Shown one piece after another: positions 17,987 to 26,980 of a stretch of 64,000 nucleotides of DNA; the stretch's first letter is position 1, and every line of letters starts with the position of its first letter. The notes below the pieces were generated by a model. That model had not been told where the DNA came from, did not search any database, and worked only from the letters and a program-made list of their open reading frames with translations. Position numbers and translations under genes: made by a program. Source of the stretch: Oceanicoccus sagamiensis (GTDB lineage Bacteria; Pseudomonadota; Gammaproteobacteria; Pseudomonadales; Dasaniaceae); assembly GCF_002117105.1 (NCBI RefSeq), contig NZ_CP019343.1:1178001-1242000 (forward strand), given 5' to 3'.

Positions 17987-18628
17987 TTAGTTCTGGTCCG
18001 GATAGATAACGGTAACCTGACCATCAACCAAATCGTAATCAAAATAATGTGTTTCTGTGGCGGCGGCGCTACTGTTTAAAATCAATTCATAGCGACAGAC
18101 ATCACCGGTTTCTCCTGCAATACTGCCACCGGCTCCAGCAACGACAGAAATAAAGTAACGATTATTACTGCGATTTCCTGAATTCACCGTTGATGAGGGC
18201 GAACTCTGTAAAATATTGTCAAACACCTGTTTACATTCATCGGCCGTTTGCCCGTTTGCTGCAGCATCATCACCGCTATTGATATTGGCCGGCCAACCAT
18301 ACTCATTCATATAAAACACTTTGCCATCGAGGTTGATCGCTATCTTGGCTGCCGCGGAGGTGCTGCCACCGGCAACATTGCCATCGGCTGCCCACTGGGC
18401 ATGCGCAATAGAGACGCCGGTACTAAAACCACCCGCCACACCTTCAAGACTGGCTACTTCCGCCTCATCAGTGGCACTTAACAATCTGGGCAAAGCCGCA
18501 GCTGCGAGCAGGCCCAGTAAGATAATAACGATAACCAGCTCAATCAAGGTAAAGCCCTTGGACCGGCGGTAGCCCTGTGCCGACGGGTGACTCATTAATA
18601 ACGTTAGCTTTGTAGTATTCATACTCAT
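17987..18628 (-). CDS. mshB: MSHA pilin, MshB-like (first tandem copy)
   Basis: A type IV pilin of up to 213 residues. The chosen start gives an unusually long leader of about 25 residues before KG|FTLIELVIVIILLGLLAA; a shorter start at MSHPSAQG would leave 14. The mature part shares ASLEGVAGGFSTG and NEYGWPA with the next gene downstream. The cysteines in ECKQVFD and DVCRYEL match those of that paralogue. Its position right after mshG is where mshF and mshB occur in Vibrio; no mshF was found. Confidence 0.82.
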   Translation of the reverse strand: MSMNTTKLTLLMSHPSAQGYRRSKGFTLIELVIVIILLGLLAAAALPRLLSATDEAEVASLEGVAGGFSTGVSIAHAQWAADGNVAGGSTSAAAKIAINLDGKVFYMNEYGWPANINSGDDAAANGQTADECKQVFDNILQSSPSSTVNSGNRSNNRYFISVVAGAGGSIAGETGDVCRYELILNSSAAATETHYFDYDLVDGQVTVIYPDQN

Positions 18629-18709
18629 ATTTCCAGTATAGACAATAATTTAGAGGCCACTTTTGATATTCGCCATTAGCCCTGCCAAGGCCGTAGTAAT
18701 CGTCAAAAG

Positions 18710-19924
18710 TTAGCCCTGCATCACATTCATCATGTCCCACATGGGCAGGAAGATGCCCAGTGCAAGAATCATTACCAGGCCCGCAATACAGGCAATCAGT
18801 ATTGGTTCGATATAACTTGAGAGGTTTTTTAAGTCGTAATCCACCTCTTGTTCATAAAACTCTGCAACTTCGTTTAGCATTTCGTCGACCTGACCGGTCT
18901 CTTCACCCACCTGAATCATTTGCAATACCAAGGGGGTAAACATTCCGCTGTGTAAGGCACTGCGCAACAGGCTTTCACCGCGCTGGATACCTTCCCTCAT
19001 ACCGCGAATATTTTTGGCCATATAGCTATTACCGACGGCCTGGGAAGAGAGCTCCAGCGCCTGAATCAAAGGCACACCGGAGTTGAGCATCAAGGCAAAG
19101 CTGCGACTAAAGCGCGCCAGTGTGGCCCGCTCTAAAATCGAGCCTATTAATGGAATGCGTAATTTAACCCGGTCCAGTTTAAATCGCCCCGCCTCGGTAT
19201 TAATGTAATAGCGAATACCAATCACTGAGCCCAGGGAAAATACAATGATCAACGGCCATTCTTCTACAAAGAAATTCGAGGTACCAATTAATATACGGGT
19301 AGCCCAGGGAAGGTCCGCACCAAATTTTGAAAATAAATCGGCAAAAACCGGGATTACAAAAATATTCAGCACCACGATGGCAATGGATATCGCGGTTAAT
19401 ACAAAGATGGGATAGCGTACAGCGGATGAAATTCGACGACGGGTATCTTTTTCCAGCTCCATATAATTGGACAATTGTTGGAACGCAACTTCAAGACGGC
19501 CTGAACTTTCGCCAACATTGATAATATTCACAAACAGACTGTCAAAAATATCCGGATGCTTGCCCAGAGCAGAAGACAGGTTAACCCCTGAGTTTAGGCT
19601 GGTTTCAACATCTAATAACACCGTCGTTAAGCGCTCATTACGTAACGACTCCGCCAAACCTCGAATGGCGCGATTTAGCACCACCCCTGAACGCGTCAAA
19701 CTATACATTTGGCGACAGAACATACTCAGCTCTTCCAGCGTGACTTTCTGCTGAAAAATATCGGGCATCTCAATCGCCTTAGCGACAATATTTTCGTTGA
19801 TGGCAATGGGCGTCACACCATTGCCTGCCAACTGTGAAGCCACGCTATCCGCAGAGCCAGCATCAATAACACCGGAGACTAATTCCCCTTTGTCATCTCT
19901 GCCGCGATAGCTAAATTTGGCCAT
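18710..19924 (-). CDS. mshG: MSHA inner-membrane platform protein MshG
   Basis: A GspF/PilC-family platform protein of 404 residues that anchors the assembly ATPase in the inner membrane. The GspF domain occurs twice (about residues 65-190 and 270-390), with hydrophobic segments such as FVLTAISIAIVVLNIFVIPV and the C-terminal ILIACIAGLVMILALGIFLP. The conserved motifs GESSGRLEVAF and GEETGQVDEML mark the two repeats. It begins two bases after the mshE stop, implying tight coupling. Confidence 0.95.
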   Translation of the reverse strand: MAKFSYRGRDDKGELVSGVIDAGSADSVASQLAGNGVTPIAINENIVAKAIEMPDIFQQKVTLEELSMFCRQMYSLTRSGVVLNRAIRGLAESLRNERLTTVLLDVETSLNSGVNLSSALGKHPDIFDSLFVNIINVGESSGRLEVAFQQLSNYMELEKDTRRRISSAVRYPIFVLTAISIAIVVLNIFVIPVFADLFSKFGADLPWATRILIGTSNFFVEEWPLIIVFSLGSVIGIRYYINTEAGRFKLDRVKLRIPLIGSILERATLARFSRSFALMLNSGVPLIQALELSSQAVGNSYMAKNIRGMREGIQRGESLLRSALHSGMFTPLVLQMIQVGEETGQVDEMLNEVAEFYEQEVDYDLKNLSSYIEPILIACIAGLVMILALGIFLPMWDMMNVMQG

Positions 19925-19926
19925 GG

Positions 19927-21669
19927 CTATGCTCCCTCACTTACCAGACTTTCAAGAGATTCTTCAGCCAACTGCTCAGACACTCTAAAGACTTCATCCA
20001 ATGTGGTAATACCCTCAGCCGCATAATCCAGCGCACATTGGCTCAGGGTTTTAAAACCTTGCTGCTGTCTTGCTGCGCGACCAAAAGCCAGCGGGTCTGC
20101 AGAGCGCAAGGTATCTGCCAGCGCATTATCAATTTCTAAAAATTCAAAAATACCAATACGGCCACGGTAGCCGGTATTATTACAGTGAGAACAACCTCGG
20201 CCCCGTAAAAACGTTAGCGTAGCTAAATCAACACCCGGGTTGATTGATCGTAGCCAAATGTTTTCTTGCTCATCTGGTTGGTAGGTTTCTTTACAGCTAT
20301 TACAAATTCTTCGCACCAAACGCTGTGCCACCACAGCACGTAAAGCACTGGCCACCAAATAGCCCTCCAAACCCACATCGATAAGGCGCATGGCACTGGT
20401 AATCGCGTCATTGGTGTGCAGGGTGGATAATACCAGGTGACCGGTTAAAGAAGCCCGCACAGCAATCTCGGCGGTTTCCTGGTCACGAATCTCACCCACC
20501 AATAAGATATCGGGATCTTGCCGCAGCGATGAGCGCAGCACCGCGCCGAAATCAAAACCAATCTTGTCATGGACCTGCACCTGAGTAATACGGGGCAAGG
20601 TATATTCCACCGGATCTTCAACGGTAATAATTTTTTTCTCGGCGCTGTTTAATTCTTGCAAGGCGCCATAAAGCGATGTGGTTTTACCGCTACCGGTCGG
20701 GCCTGTCACCAAAATCAAACCATGGGGCCGTTTTATTTGCTGGCGAAAACGCGCCAGTATATGTTCTGGCATACCAACATTGTTTAAGTCCGCCATACCC
20801 TGGCTTTGGTCGAGCAAACGCATTACTACCGATTCACCATGCTGCGCTGGCAATGTCGATATACGCACATCAATCGGGCGGTTTTTAATATTGATATGAA
20901 AGCGGCCATCCTGCGGCAGGCGCTTTTCTGAAATATTTAAACCGGACATTAGCTTTAAGCGCAGCACCACCGCAGAGGCGATACGCTTTTCATTCATCAC
21001 ATGCTCTTGTAAAACACCATCAACACGCTGGCGAATACGCAGCACATTTTCATCGGGCTCGATATGGATATCCGAGGCATTAACCTGTACCGCATCCTCA
21101 AAAATAGATTGCAGCAGTTTGACCACAGGCGCATCTTCAGCGCCGGTGGCCTCTAACAAATCCACTTCTATAGATTGATCGCCCAGCTCATCACTCAACT
21201 CTTCCGCAAAGGAAGCAATCTCGCTGGTACGACGGTAGAGCATATCCAGCGCTTCCAAAAGTTCATTTTCACGAACTACCGCCAACGCTAATGGTTGCTG
21301 TAATATTCTGGACAATTCATCGAAGCCAAAGATATCTGTAGGGTCTGCCATCCCTACCACCAAAGCGCCATTTTCTTCGGTTAATACCACAGCCCTAAAT
21401 CGGCGGGCATAGGATTCGGGTAAACGCTGGGTAATCTCTGGCTTAAAATCAAAATTTCTTAGTTGAATAAAAGGTACATCCAACTGCTGCGACAAAAGAT
21501 TTAGCAGGGCATCTTCTTCTACCATACCCAGATCAATGAGCGCACGACCTAATTTTTTTCCGCTTTGTTTTTGCGAGGCAAGTGCATCCCCTAACTGATC
21601 ATCAGTGATCAGATTATTTTGCACCAGCAGGTCGCCGAGGCGAATTTTCTTTCTTTCTGTATTAGGCAA
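19927..21669 (-). CDS. mshE: MSHA extension ATPase MshE with c-di-GMP-binding MshEN domain
   Basis: A GspE/PilB-family hexameric ATPase (580 residues) that powers pilus extension. The N terminus RLGDLLVQNNLITDDQLGDA followed by a second half-motif (KLGRALIDLGMVEEDALLNL) matches the tandem MshEN c-di-GMP-binding motif known from Vibrio cholerae MshE. The C-terminal ATPase has Walker A GPTGSGKTTS, an Asp box EDPVEYTLP, Walker B LLVGEIRD and a tetra-cysteine zinc site (CNSC ... CSHC). Pilus activity should therefore depend on cellular c-di-GMP. Confidence 0.96.
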   Translation of the reverse strand: MPNTERKKIRLGDLLVQNNLITDDQLGDALASQKQSGKKLGRALIDLGMVEEDALLNLLSQQLDVPFIQLRNFDFKPEITQRLPESYARRFRAVVLTEENGALVVGMADPTDIFGFDELSRILQQPLALAVVRENELLEALDMLYRRTSEIASFAEELSDELGDQSIEVDLLEATGAEDAPVVKLLQSIFEDAVQVNASDIHIEPDENVLRIRQRVDGVLQEHVMNEKRIASAVVLRLKLMSGLNISEKRLPQDGRFHINIKNRPIDVRISTLPAQHGESVVMRLLDQSQGMADLNNVGMPEHILARFRQQIKRPHGLILVTGPTGSGKTTSLYGALQELNSAEKKIITVEDPVEYTLPRITQVQVHDKIGFDFGAVLRSSLRQDPDILLVGEIRDQETAEIAVRASLTGHLVLSTLHTNDAITSAMRLIDVGLEGYLVASALRAVVAQRLVRRICNSCKETYQPDEQENIWLRSINPGVDLATLTFLRGRGCSHCNNTGYRGRIGIFEFLEIDNALADTLRSADPLAFGRAARQQQGFKTLSQCALDYAAEGITTLDEVFRVSEQLAEESLESLVSEGA

Positions 21670-21702
21670 TGGTCTCTACCTTTATTGCTAATTTGTAACC
21701 CA

Positions 21703-22725
21703 CTACAGGGCTGCCAGTCGTTTTCTGGCATAGTCATTTAATGACTTGCTAATACGGCGTGAATCAATCCCCCGCCGATACGCTTCTTTAGCCAACGCGC
21801 TCTTACTTTGCATATCTAACGCAATGGCCATACCGACCCACCAGTCACCACGACTGGCATCATATTCCAACAAACGACGATAGGACTGCACAGACAATTC
21901 ATACTGCTGATCGCTTCTGGCAATAAAACCCAACAACTCATAATAGCCAGCATGGACATTAACCGCCGGGCGTTCGGTTTTCATCAACGCAATAGCCTCA
22001 AGCGGATTACCTGCGGCATAAAACAAGCGCGCCTGAATCATAATCAGTTCAATATCTCTGGGAGCGATATCGCGTAATGGCACTAATAACTGCTGCGCCT
22101 GCGCTTCTTTTTTCTGCGACAACCACAGTGAAGCCAGCACTTTACCGGAGCGAATTGCCAAGGGATTTTTCTGCATAAACGCAGCCAGTTTTTCTTCAGC
22201 GACGACTGACTGGTTATTACGAATTAATTTTTTCGCTTCCTGACTGGCTATCAAATCACGCTGAGGCAGGGATAATGGCTTTTGTTTTTTAATCGGTTTT
22301 TTTGCAGCTGCTGGTGGCGGCGATGCCTTTGGCAAACTTTTGCTTGCAACGGGCTTTTGTACGGGACTGGTGACTATCGCCTTGGCTACGGGCGCCACTT
22401 CAACAACTGAAGGCACAACTGTCTCGACGGGTTCTCGTTGTTTTTCTACCGCGACCACTTCAGGTTTAACAGGCTTTTCCGCAACCGGTTTTTTAATGGC
22501 AGCCAATTTATCGATCGCCGATGAGTTGGCGGTAGTTTGATATTGAAAAACTGAAAAGGCGACAACAATAAATAGAACAATCACTGCCAGAGATAATAAA
22601 GGCATCAACCATTTATTTTTACTGGTCTGCTTTTGCCCGGTCATCCAATCGAGATTGACCTCCTCCCTGGCCTGCTGATTGCGACGATCATCCAGATCGT
22701 TCAGCATATCGTTGACCAAACTCAT
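21703..22725 (-). CDS. mshN: MSHA biogenesis protein MshN (TPR, inner membrane)
   Basis: A 340-residue bitopic protein. The start MSLVNDMLNDLDDRR at 22725 overlaps the mshM stop by four bases; the longer open frame reads back into mshM. A single membrane segment (LLSLAVIVLFIVVAFSVF, about residues 43-60) is followed by a Pro/Ala/Lys-rich periplasmic linker (about 80-170) and TPR-like helices to the end. The linker length and TPR tail match MshN. It probably links the secretin MshL with the inner-membrane complex. Confidence 0.9.
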   Translation of the reverse strand: MSLVNDMLNDLDDRRNQQAREEVNLDWMTGQKQTSKNKWLMPLLSLAVIVLFIVVAFSVFQYQTTANSSAIDKLAAIKKPVAEKPVKPEVVAVEKQREPVETVVPSVVEVAPVAKAIVTSPVQKPVASKSLPKASPPPAAAKKPIKKQKPLSLPQRDLIASQEAKKLIRNNQSVVAEEKLAAFMQKNPLAIRSGKVLASLWLSQKKEAQAQQLLVPLRDIAPRDIELIMIQARLFYAAGNPLEAIALMKTERPAVNVHAGYYELLGFIARSDQQYELSVQSYRRLLEYDASRGDWWVGMAIALDMQSKSALAKEAYRRGIDSRRISKSLNDYARKRLAAL

Positions 22726-23633
22726 TGAAAACCACCTGGCATTGTAAAAAACAGCCCCAACATAATACCTAAACCTACTGCGACAGAAGCGGCAAAAACC
22801 CAACCCGTCACACTACCGGGCAAATCAACACCTTCAGTATCTTTAACGGCGGACACTAAATGCCCTTTGGTGACCTGCTGATCCCCTTTACCATAGGCTG
22901 CCATCAACGCTTTGTGGCAAAGAATATTAACCAGCCGTGGCACGCCCTTGCTGGCTTTATACACATACTGCAAAGCGCTCTCATTAAATAACTGAGCACC
23001 GTTATAGCCCGCTGTAGCGACACGATGCTGAATATAATTTCTCGTGCCTTCTTTATCTAAAGGGGGTAATTCGTAAGAGAATGTCACCCGTTGCAGTAAC
23101 TGACGCAAACTATCATGGGCCAACAGACGATCTAATTCGGGCTGACCAAACAACACAATATGAATTAGCTTGGTGGTTTCAGTTTCCAGATTTGAAATTA
23201 AGCGCAGAGCTTCCAGTGATTTTGGCGGCATAGCCTGTGCTTCATCAACCACTAAGACTACCTGCTTTCCCTCAGCTACCAATTCTACTAATCGCTCGTT
23301 GATGCTGTTTTGATATTCATTAATCCCATCCCGAGACTTACATTTAACACCTAACTCTTCAGCTATAGCGCGATATAAAGCGGTAGGGTTTAGAAAAGGA
23401 TTGGGGATATAGGCGGTATAGAAACTATCATCCAGTGTATTCAGTAATTTTCGGCATAACATGGTTTTACCGGTACCCACTTCACCAACCACCTTGATAA
23501 AACCTTCACCATTAGCCAGCGCTACCTGTAGCATATTAAATGCTTCACGATGCCCCTGGGCATTGAGAAAAAAAGCGGTATTAGGTGTCAAGCCAAAGGG
23601 CTGATCCTTAAGGCCAAAGTGCTCTTTATACAT
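22722..23633 (-). CDS. mshM: MSHA biogenesis ATPase MshM (ExeA-like)
   Basis: A 303-residue AAA ATPase of the ExeA/MshM family, MYKEHFGLKDQPFGLTPNT, with Walker A GEVGTGKTML, Walker B VVLVVDEAQAM and a C-terminal membrane segment (VFAASVAVGLGIMLGLFF). ExeA-like proteins help localise or assemble the outer-membrane secretin, using energy from ATP. The gene lies between the secretin gene mshL and mshN, with 33 bases before it and a four-base overlap after it. Confidence 0.93.
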   Translation of the reverse strand: MYKEHFGLKDQPFGLTPNTAFFLNAQGHREAFNMLQVALANGEGFIKVVGEVGTGKTMLCRKLLNTLDDSFYTAYIPNPFLNPTALYRAIAEELGVKCKSRDGINEYQNSINERLVELVAEGKQVVLVVDEAQAMPPKSLEALRLISNLETETTKLIHIVLFGQPELDRLLAHDSLRQLLQRVTFSYELPPLDKEGTRNYIQHRVATAGYNGAQLFNESALQYVYKASKGVPRLVNILCHKALMAAYGKGDQQVTKGHLVSAVKDTEGVDLPGSVTGWVFAASVAVGLGIMLGLFFTMPGGFQ

Positions 23634-23666
23634 TATATAAAGCTCGCTTTAGGCTTGGCGGGTAAA

Positions 23667-25349
23667 TCATTCAATACTGCCACCTTCATCATCTGCGCCG
23701 TATGACGTGTCTAACACCCGACGGAATTCATCAAAGCGCTGCTGTGAACGGCGGGTGGCTTCAGGCAGACCATCCGGCCCCATAATCACCGGCTTTAGTA
23801 AAATCACCAATTCATTTTTAACCGTTACATTACGCTGCTGGCTAAACAGGTGGCCCACAAAGGGCATATCACCAAATACCGGCGTACCGGAGTTATTATC
23901 CAGCGAACGGTTTTGCATCAACCCCCCTAAGACCACAACTTGACCACTGCGTGCATAGACAACGCTATCGGTCTCACGAATAGTGCTTAAAGCCAGCGGC
24001 AGTTCGACCACCTGGTCACCGAGGGTAATCACTTTGACCTGATCTTCTACATCACTAATGGATGGGTGGATATGCAAAATAATTTCATCATCTTCACTAA
24101 TCTGTGGCGTAACATCCAGTGCAATACCAGAGAAGAAAGGCGTTAATTCGATTTCCGGGTTGTTAGTGGTAGTACCGGTTGATGTGGTGGTGGTGTTAGA
24201 AATTTCGGTGACAAAGAATTCGTCCTGACCGACTTTAATCACCGCCTTCTGGTTATTCACTGTGGATATTCTTGGACTGGATAGCACTTGCACACTGCCC
24301 TGAGTTTCCAGCAACTGAATCACCCCGGTAAAATCATCCGAGGTAAAGGCACCGCTAAACGCACCACCAATACCACTGGGGCTAACGACTGACGAGCCGT
24401 TAACACCAAATACCAGGTCATTGCCATTAACATCAGCCACGGCCGTCCAATCGATACCGGTTTGATAGCTATCACTCAGCTGTACTTCGAGAATTTTTGC
24501 TTCCAAGACCACCTGACGGCGCATAATAATTTCAGCGCGACGTAAAAAGTCTTTGGCAGTATCAATTTCTTCGGGCATAGCCCGAATCACAATAATACCG
24601 GCCTGCGGGGTAACAATAACGCGGCGACCATCACCCTCGCCGACTAATACGGTTAGGGTTTGCTGTAGTTCAGTCCAAAAATCCGACTCGGTTTCGGTTC
24701 TAATTTGGGCACCTACATTGCCCCCACCACTGCCACTGTTGTTGTTATTATTTCTGTTGTTGCTGTTGTTATTACTGTCACTGCTACTGCCGCCGCTGTT
24801 GCTGGTTCCAGCGTCGGTGACCTCACCATTGGTGACCTGGGTTTCGGAAACACCGCTACGCTTTAAACTTAAATAGTCAATATGGAAAACTTCCGAACGC
24901 AGACCTCCCGGTAAAATCTGGTACAGGTTGCCCCTTTTTTTATAGGAGTAACCGTAGACATCATTGACCACGGTCATTACTTCTTCGATATCGACATTTT
25001 GTAACTCCAGACTAATCGTGCCCTGCACGTCTGGATGTACTACCATATTGTAAGGTGTACCTTTTACCAGCCCCATAAAAAAATCGCGGGCACTGACTTC
25101 ATCAACAGACACATCAAATAAGTCACTGGATGCTGTACCGCGGCTATCGCCCATCAAAGGTGGCAATAAGGCATCGTCGACCTGCGGTGGCGGCAGCGCC
25201 TCTTCGACAGCTGGCTTTTCTTCAATAGCAGCCAATTCTTCCTGAATTAATTCAATACCAGAATTATCCCGGGTTTCTCTTGGGGTCATAGCACAGGAAG
25301 CCAGCAAACTTGCTGTTAAACCAAAGGTTATGAGCTGTTGATAACGCAT
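23667..25349 (-). CDS. mshL: MSHA outer-membrane secretin MshL
   Basis: A secretin of 560 residues that forms the outer-membrane pore for the pilus. The signal sequence ends with the lipobox LLASC (Cys19), so it is probably a lipoprotein. The N-terminal N0/STN and N1 domains (about 70-250) are interrupted by a Ser/Asn/Gly-rich low-complexity linker (about 175-215). The secretin core follows (about 270-540), with VEDQVKVITLGDQVVELPLA and GQVVVLGGLMQNR. The ATG lies directly against the mshK stop codon. Confidence 0.95.
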   Translation of the reverse strand: MRYQQLITFGLTASLLASCAMTPRETRDNSGIELIQEELAAIEEKPAVEEALPPPQVDDALLPPLMGDSRGTASSDLFDVSVDEVSARDFFMGLVKGTPYNMVVHPDVQGTISLELQNVDIEEVMTVVNDVYGYSYKKRGNLYQILPGGLRSEVFHIDYLSLKRSGVSETQVTNGEVTDAGTSNSGGSSSDSNNNSNNRNNNNNSGSGGGNVGAQIRTETESDFWTELQQTLTVLVGEGDGRRVIVTPQAGIIVIRAMPEEIDTAKDFLRRAEIIMRRQVVLEAKILEVQLSDSYQTGIDWTAVADVNGNDLVFGVNGSSVVSPSGIGGAFSGAFTSDDFTGVIQLLETQGSVQVLSSPRISTVNNQKAVIKVGQDEFFVTEISNTTTTSTGTTTNNPEIELTPFFSGIALDVTPQISEDDEIILHIHPSISDVEDQVKVITLGDQVVELPLALSTIRETDSVVYARSGQVVVLGGLMQNRSLDNNSGTPVFGDMPFVGHLFSQQRNVTVKNELVILLKPVIMGPDGLPEATRRSQQRFDEFRRVLDTSYGADDEGGSIE

Positions 25350-25685
25350 TTATTTTTCCTGCCTGATGTCTGTACGGCTTAATTCCAGCGTAACGCTTTT
25401 TCCGTTATCACTGACCATTACACTGTTTTTGCTAATACGAATGACTTTGGTACCACCCATAGCATCACCCTCCGATAACACATTGCCATTAATCACGGCG
25501 ACTTTACGGGTTTCACTAAATAAAATACTTTCCAGCCTCAGCCCTTCCTGCTTTTTGCCGACCGAGCGATAACTGGATGGCCGCGTAGGATCTTCCAGTG
25601 ACCAGGCCACCGTTGACAGGGTGAATAAGATACTCAGTAGTATCGGCCTGTTTAAAAACAACTTAAATAACGGCTTAAACACCAA
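25350..25685 (-). CDS. mshK: MSHA biogenesis protein MshK (PilP-like)
   Basis: A 111-residue exported protein with an N-terminal hydrophobic segment (PILLSILFTLSTVAW) followed by LEDPTRPSSYR, the conserved start of PilP/MshK-type periplasmic domains. The remainder (LRLESILFSETRKVAVINGNVLSEGDA) is a small beta domain like GspC/PilP homology regions. It overlaps mshJ by 11 bases and abuts mshL. It likely docks the inner-membrane MshI/J complex onto the secretin. Confidence 0.88.
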   Translation of the reverse strand: MVFKPLFKLFLNRPILLSILFTLSTVAWSLEDPTRPSSYRSVGKKQEGLRLESILFSETRKVAVINGNVLSEGDAMGGTKVIRISKNSVMVSDNGKSVTLELSRTDIRQEK

Positions 25686-26349
25686 TCCACTCCTCAGACA
25701 TACTCACCGTATGTACTTCCAGGGTAATAATGGCGTTAGGGTATTGCTCAACTTGATAGCGCATATCATCCCAATGGAAGCGCCAGGGCAGCTCTGATAA
25801 CTTTTCAAAGTAAGTTATCGCCTCCATATAATTGCCTTTTAATTGCAGTATAAAACCATGGTTATACAGGGCTTGCTGCACCGCGGCATCACTGCCTGAA
25901 TTGTCTGTTTTTGGCTGCTGTCTGACCACCGCCACAACAGGCTTGTTTGCTATGCTGAGTAATTTCAAGCCTTTGGTTTCCGCCAGCACACGCTCTAATA
26001 CTTCTGGCATTAAGCGTGGCGGTATCATTGCCACCAGCGATGCTTCAATTTTTTTGTTCAGTTGTTCACGCTGGGATTGTAATTGCTCGCGGCGTTTGAT
26101 TTTATCCCGGTTGATGCCCGCTGTTAGTCTGGCTTCAAGAATGGTTTTTTCATTGCTTTGTTGCTGTATTTGGCTATTCAGGCTTTTAATGTTGCTAGCC
26201 AGCTTTTGGCGCTTGCTGAGTAGAGGGTCAAGCAGGGCTATTTGCAGCAGCATTACCACCAGGACCAGCGCGGTGAGCAAGACTAAAATTCGCTCGCGCT
26301 GATTCAGGCTATCAATTTTTTGCAGTACGGTAGCAAGACGATCATTCAT
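25675..26349 (-). CDS. mshJ: MSHA biogenesis protein MshJ (PilO-like)
   Basis: A bitopic inner-membrane protein of 224 residues when started at MNDRLATVLQKIDSL (26349), seven bases after the upstream stop. One membrane segment (ILVLLTALVLVVMLLQIALL, about residues 23-42) is followed by a coiled coil (KRQKLASNIKSLNSQIQQQS onward) and a ferredoxin-like periplasmic domain, the PilO/GspM layout. It is part of the alignment subcomplex with MshI and the PilN-like protein. Confidence 0.9.
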   Translation of the reverse strand: MNDRLATVLQKIDSLNQRERILVLLTALVLVVMLLQIALLDPLLSKRQKLASNIKSLNSQIQQQSNEKTILEARLTAGINRDKIKRREQLQSQREQLNKKIEASLVAMIPPRLMPEVLERVLAETKGLKLLSIANKPVVAVVRQQPKTDNSGSDAAVQQALYNHGFILQLKGNYMEAITYFEKLSELPWRFHWDDMRYQVEQYPNAIITLEVHTVSMSEEWIGV

Positions 26350-26356
26350 TGTTGCG

Positions 26357-26980
26357 TTACCTAATGGGTTTTGATTCCGGGGTGCTAATCGTTTCTTGTC
26401 CCCGCAGCTCAAAGTCCAAAATATTAGTTTCACCTTCCGGTATGCTCATTTTAAAGACCTTAAATTGACGCCCGGAGAAAATGCTTTCAGTGGCCAGATT
26501 TTGCAAATAGCGAGGCACAAATTCCGGTGCACGAGTACGGCCAATCAAGGCCAGGTCCTGCCCCCCTTGCTGCAACTGGATTTCAGTCAACCACATACCG
26601 TCGATATGCTGCCTGGCCAAGCCTTCCAGATGGCCGGCAAAACCGTTTTCAACTTGATTCGTATTAGGGTCGATGCTGGCCAGTAGCTGGCGGCGAAAAT
26701 CAATATCATTGAGCAGCAGTGCAATTTCAGCATCCAGGTTATTGTCCCGCTCAAGTTTTGCCTGCCGCTCTTTGAGCTGCTCCAACTGGTCTGAAATCGT
26801 CAGTTGGCGCTGGGCCAGAGCGTCGCGTTCACTTTGTAAGGATTGCGAGCCCACCAGTAACACGCCGTAGACCAGTACCATGACAACGACGACGGCCGCA
26901 ACAATCCATAGCTGTTGACGGCCGGAAAATGGCGGTTCAACGGCGCGGTCCAGTTCGCTATAAAGATTAAGATGCTGCAC
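26357..26980 (-). CDS. MSHA PilN-like alignment protein (MshI2)
   Basis: A 207-residue PilN-family protein. The best start is the GTG at 26980: GGAGG lies six bases upstream, and the reading frame gives QHLNLYSELDR, a PilN-like N terminus. This overlaps the end of mshI by 14 bases. A membrane helix (LWIVAAVVVVMVLVYGVLLV) precedes a coiled coil (about residues 45-95) and a periplasmic domain. It corresponds to the protein called MshI2 in some annotations, and binds the PilM-like MshI at its cytoplasmic N terminus. Confidence 0.87.
   Translation of the reverse strand: MQHLNLYSELDRAVEPPFSGRQQLWIVAAVVVVMVLVYGVLLVGSQSLQSERDALAQRQLTISDQLEQLKERQAKLERDNNLDAEIALLLNDIDFRRQLLASIDPNTNQVENGFAGHLEGLARQHIDGMWLTEIQLQQGGQDLALIGRTRAPEFVPRYLQNLATESIFSGRQFKVFKMSIPEGETNILDFELRGQETISTPESKPIR

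Noticed and set aside
24553-24876. Leucine-rich plus-strand open frame opposite mshL
   Set aside because: It is the antisense of the Ser/Asn linker codons of the secretin; the leucine run is an artefact.
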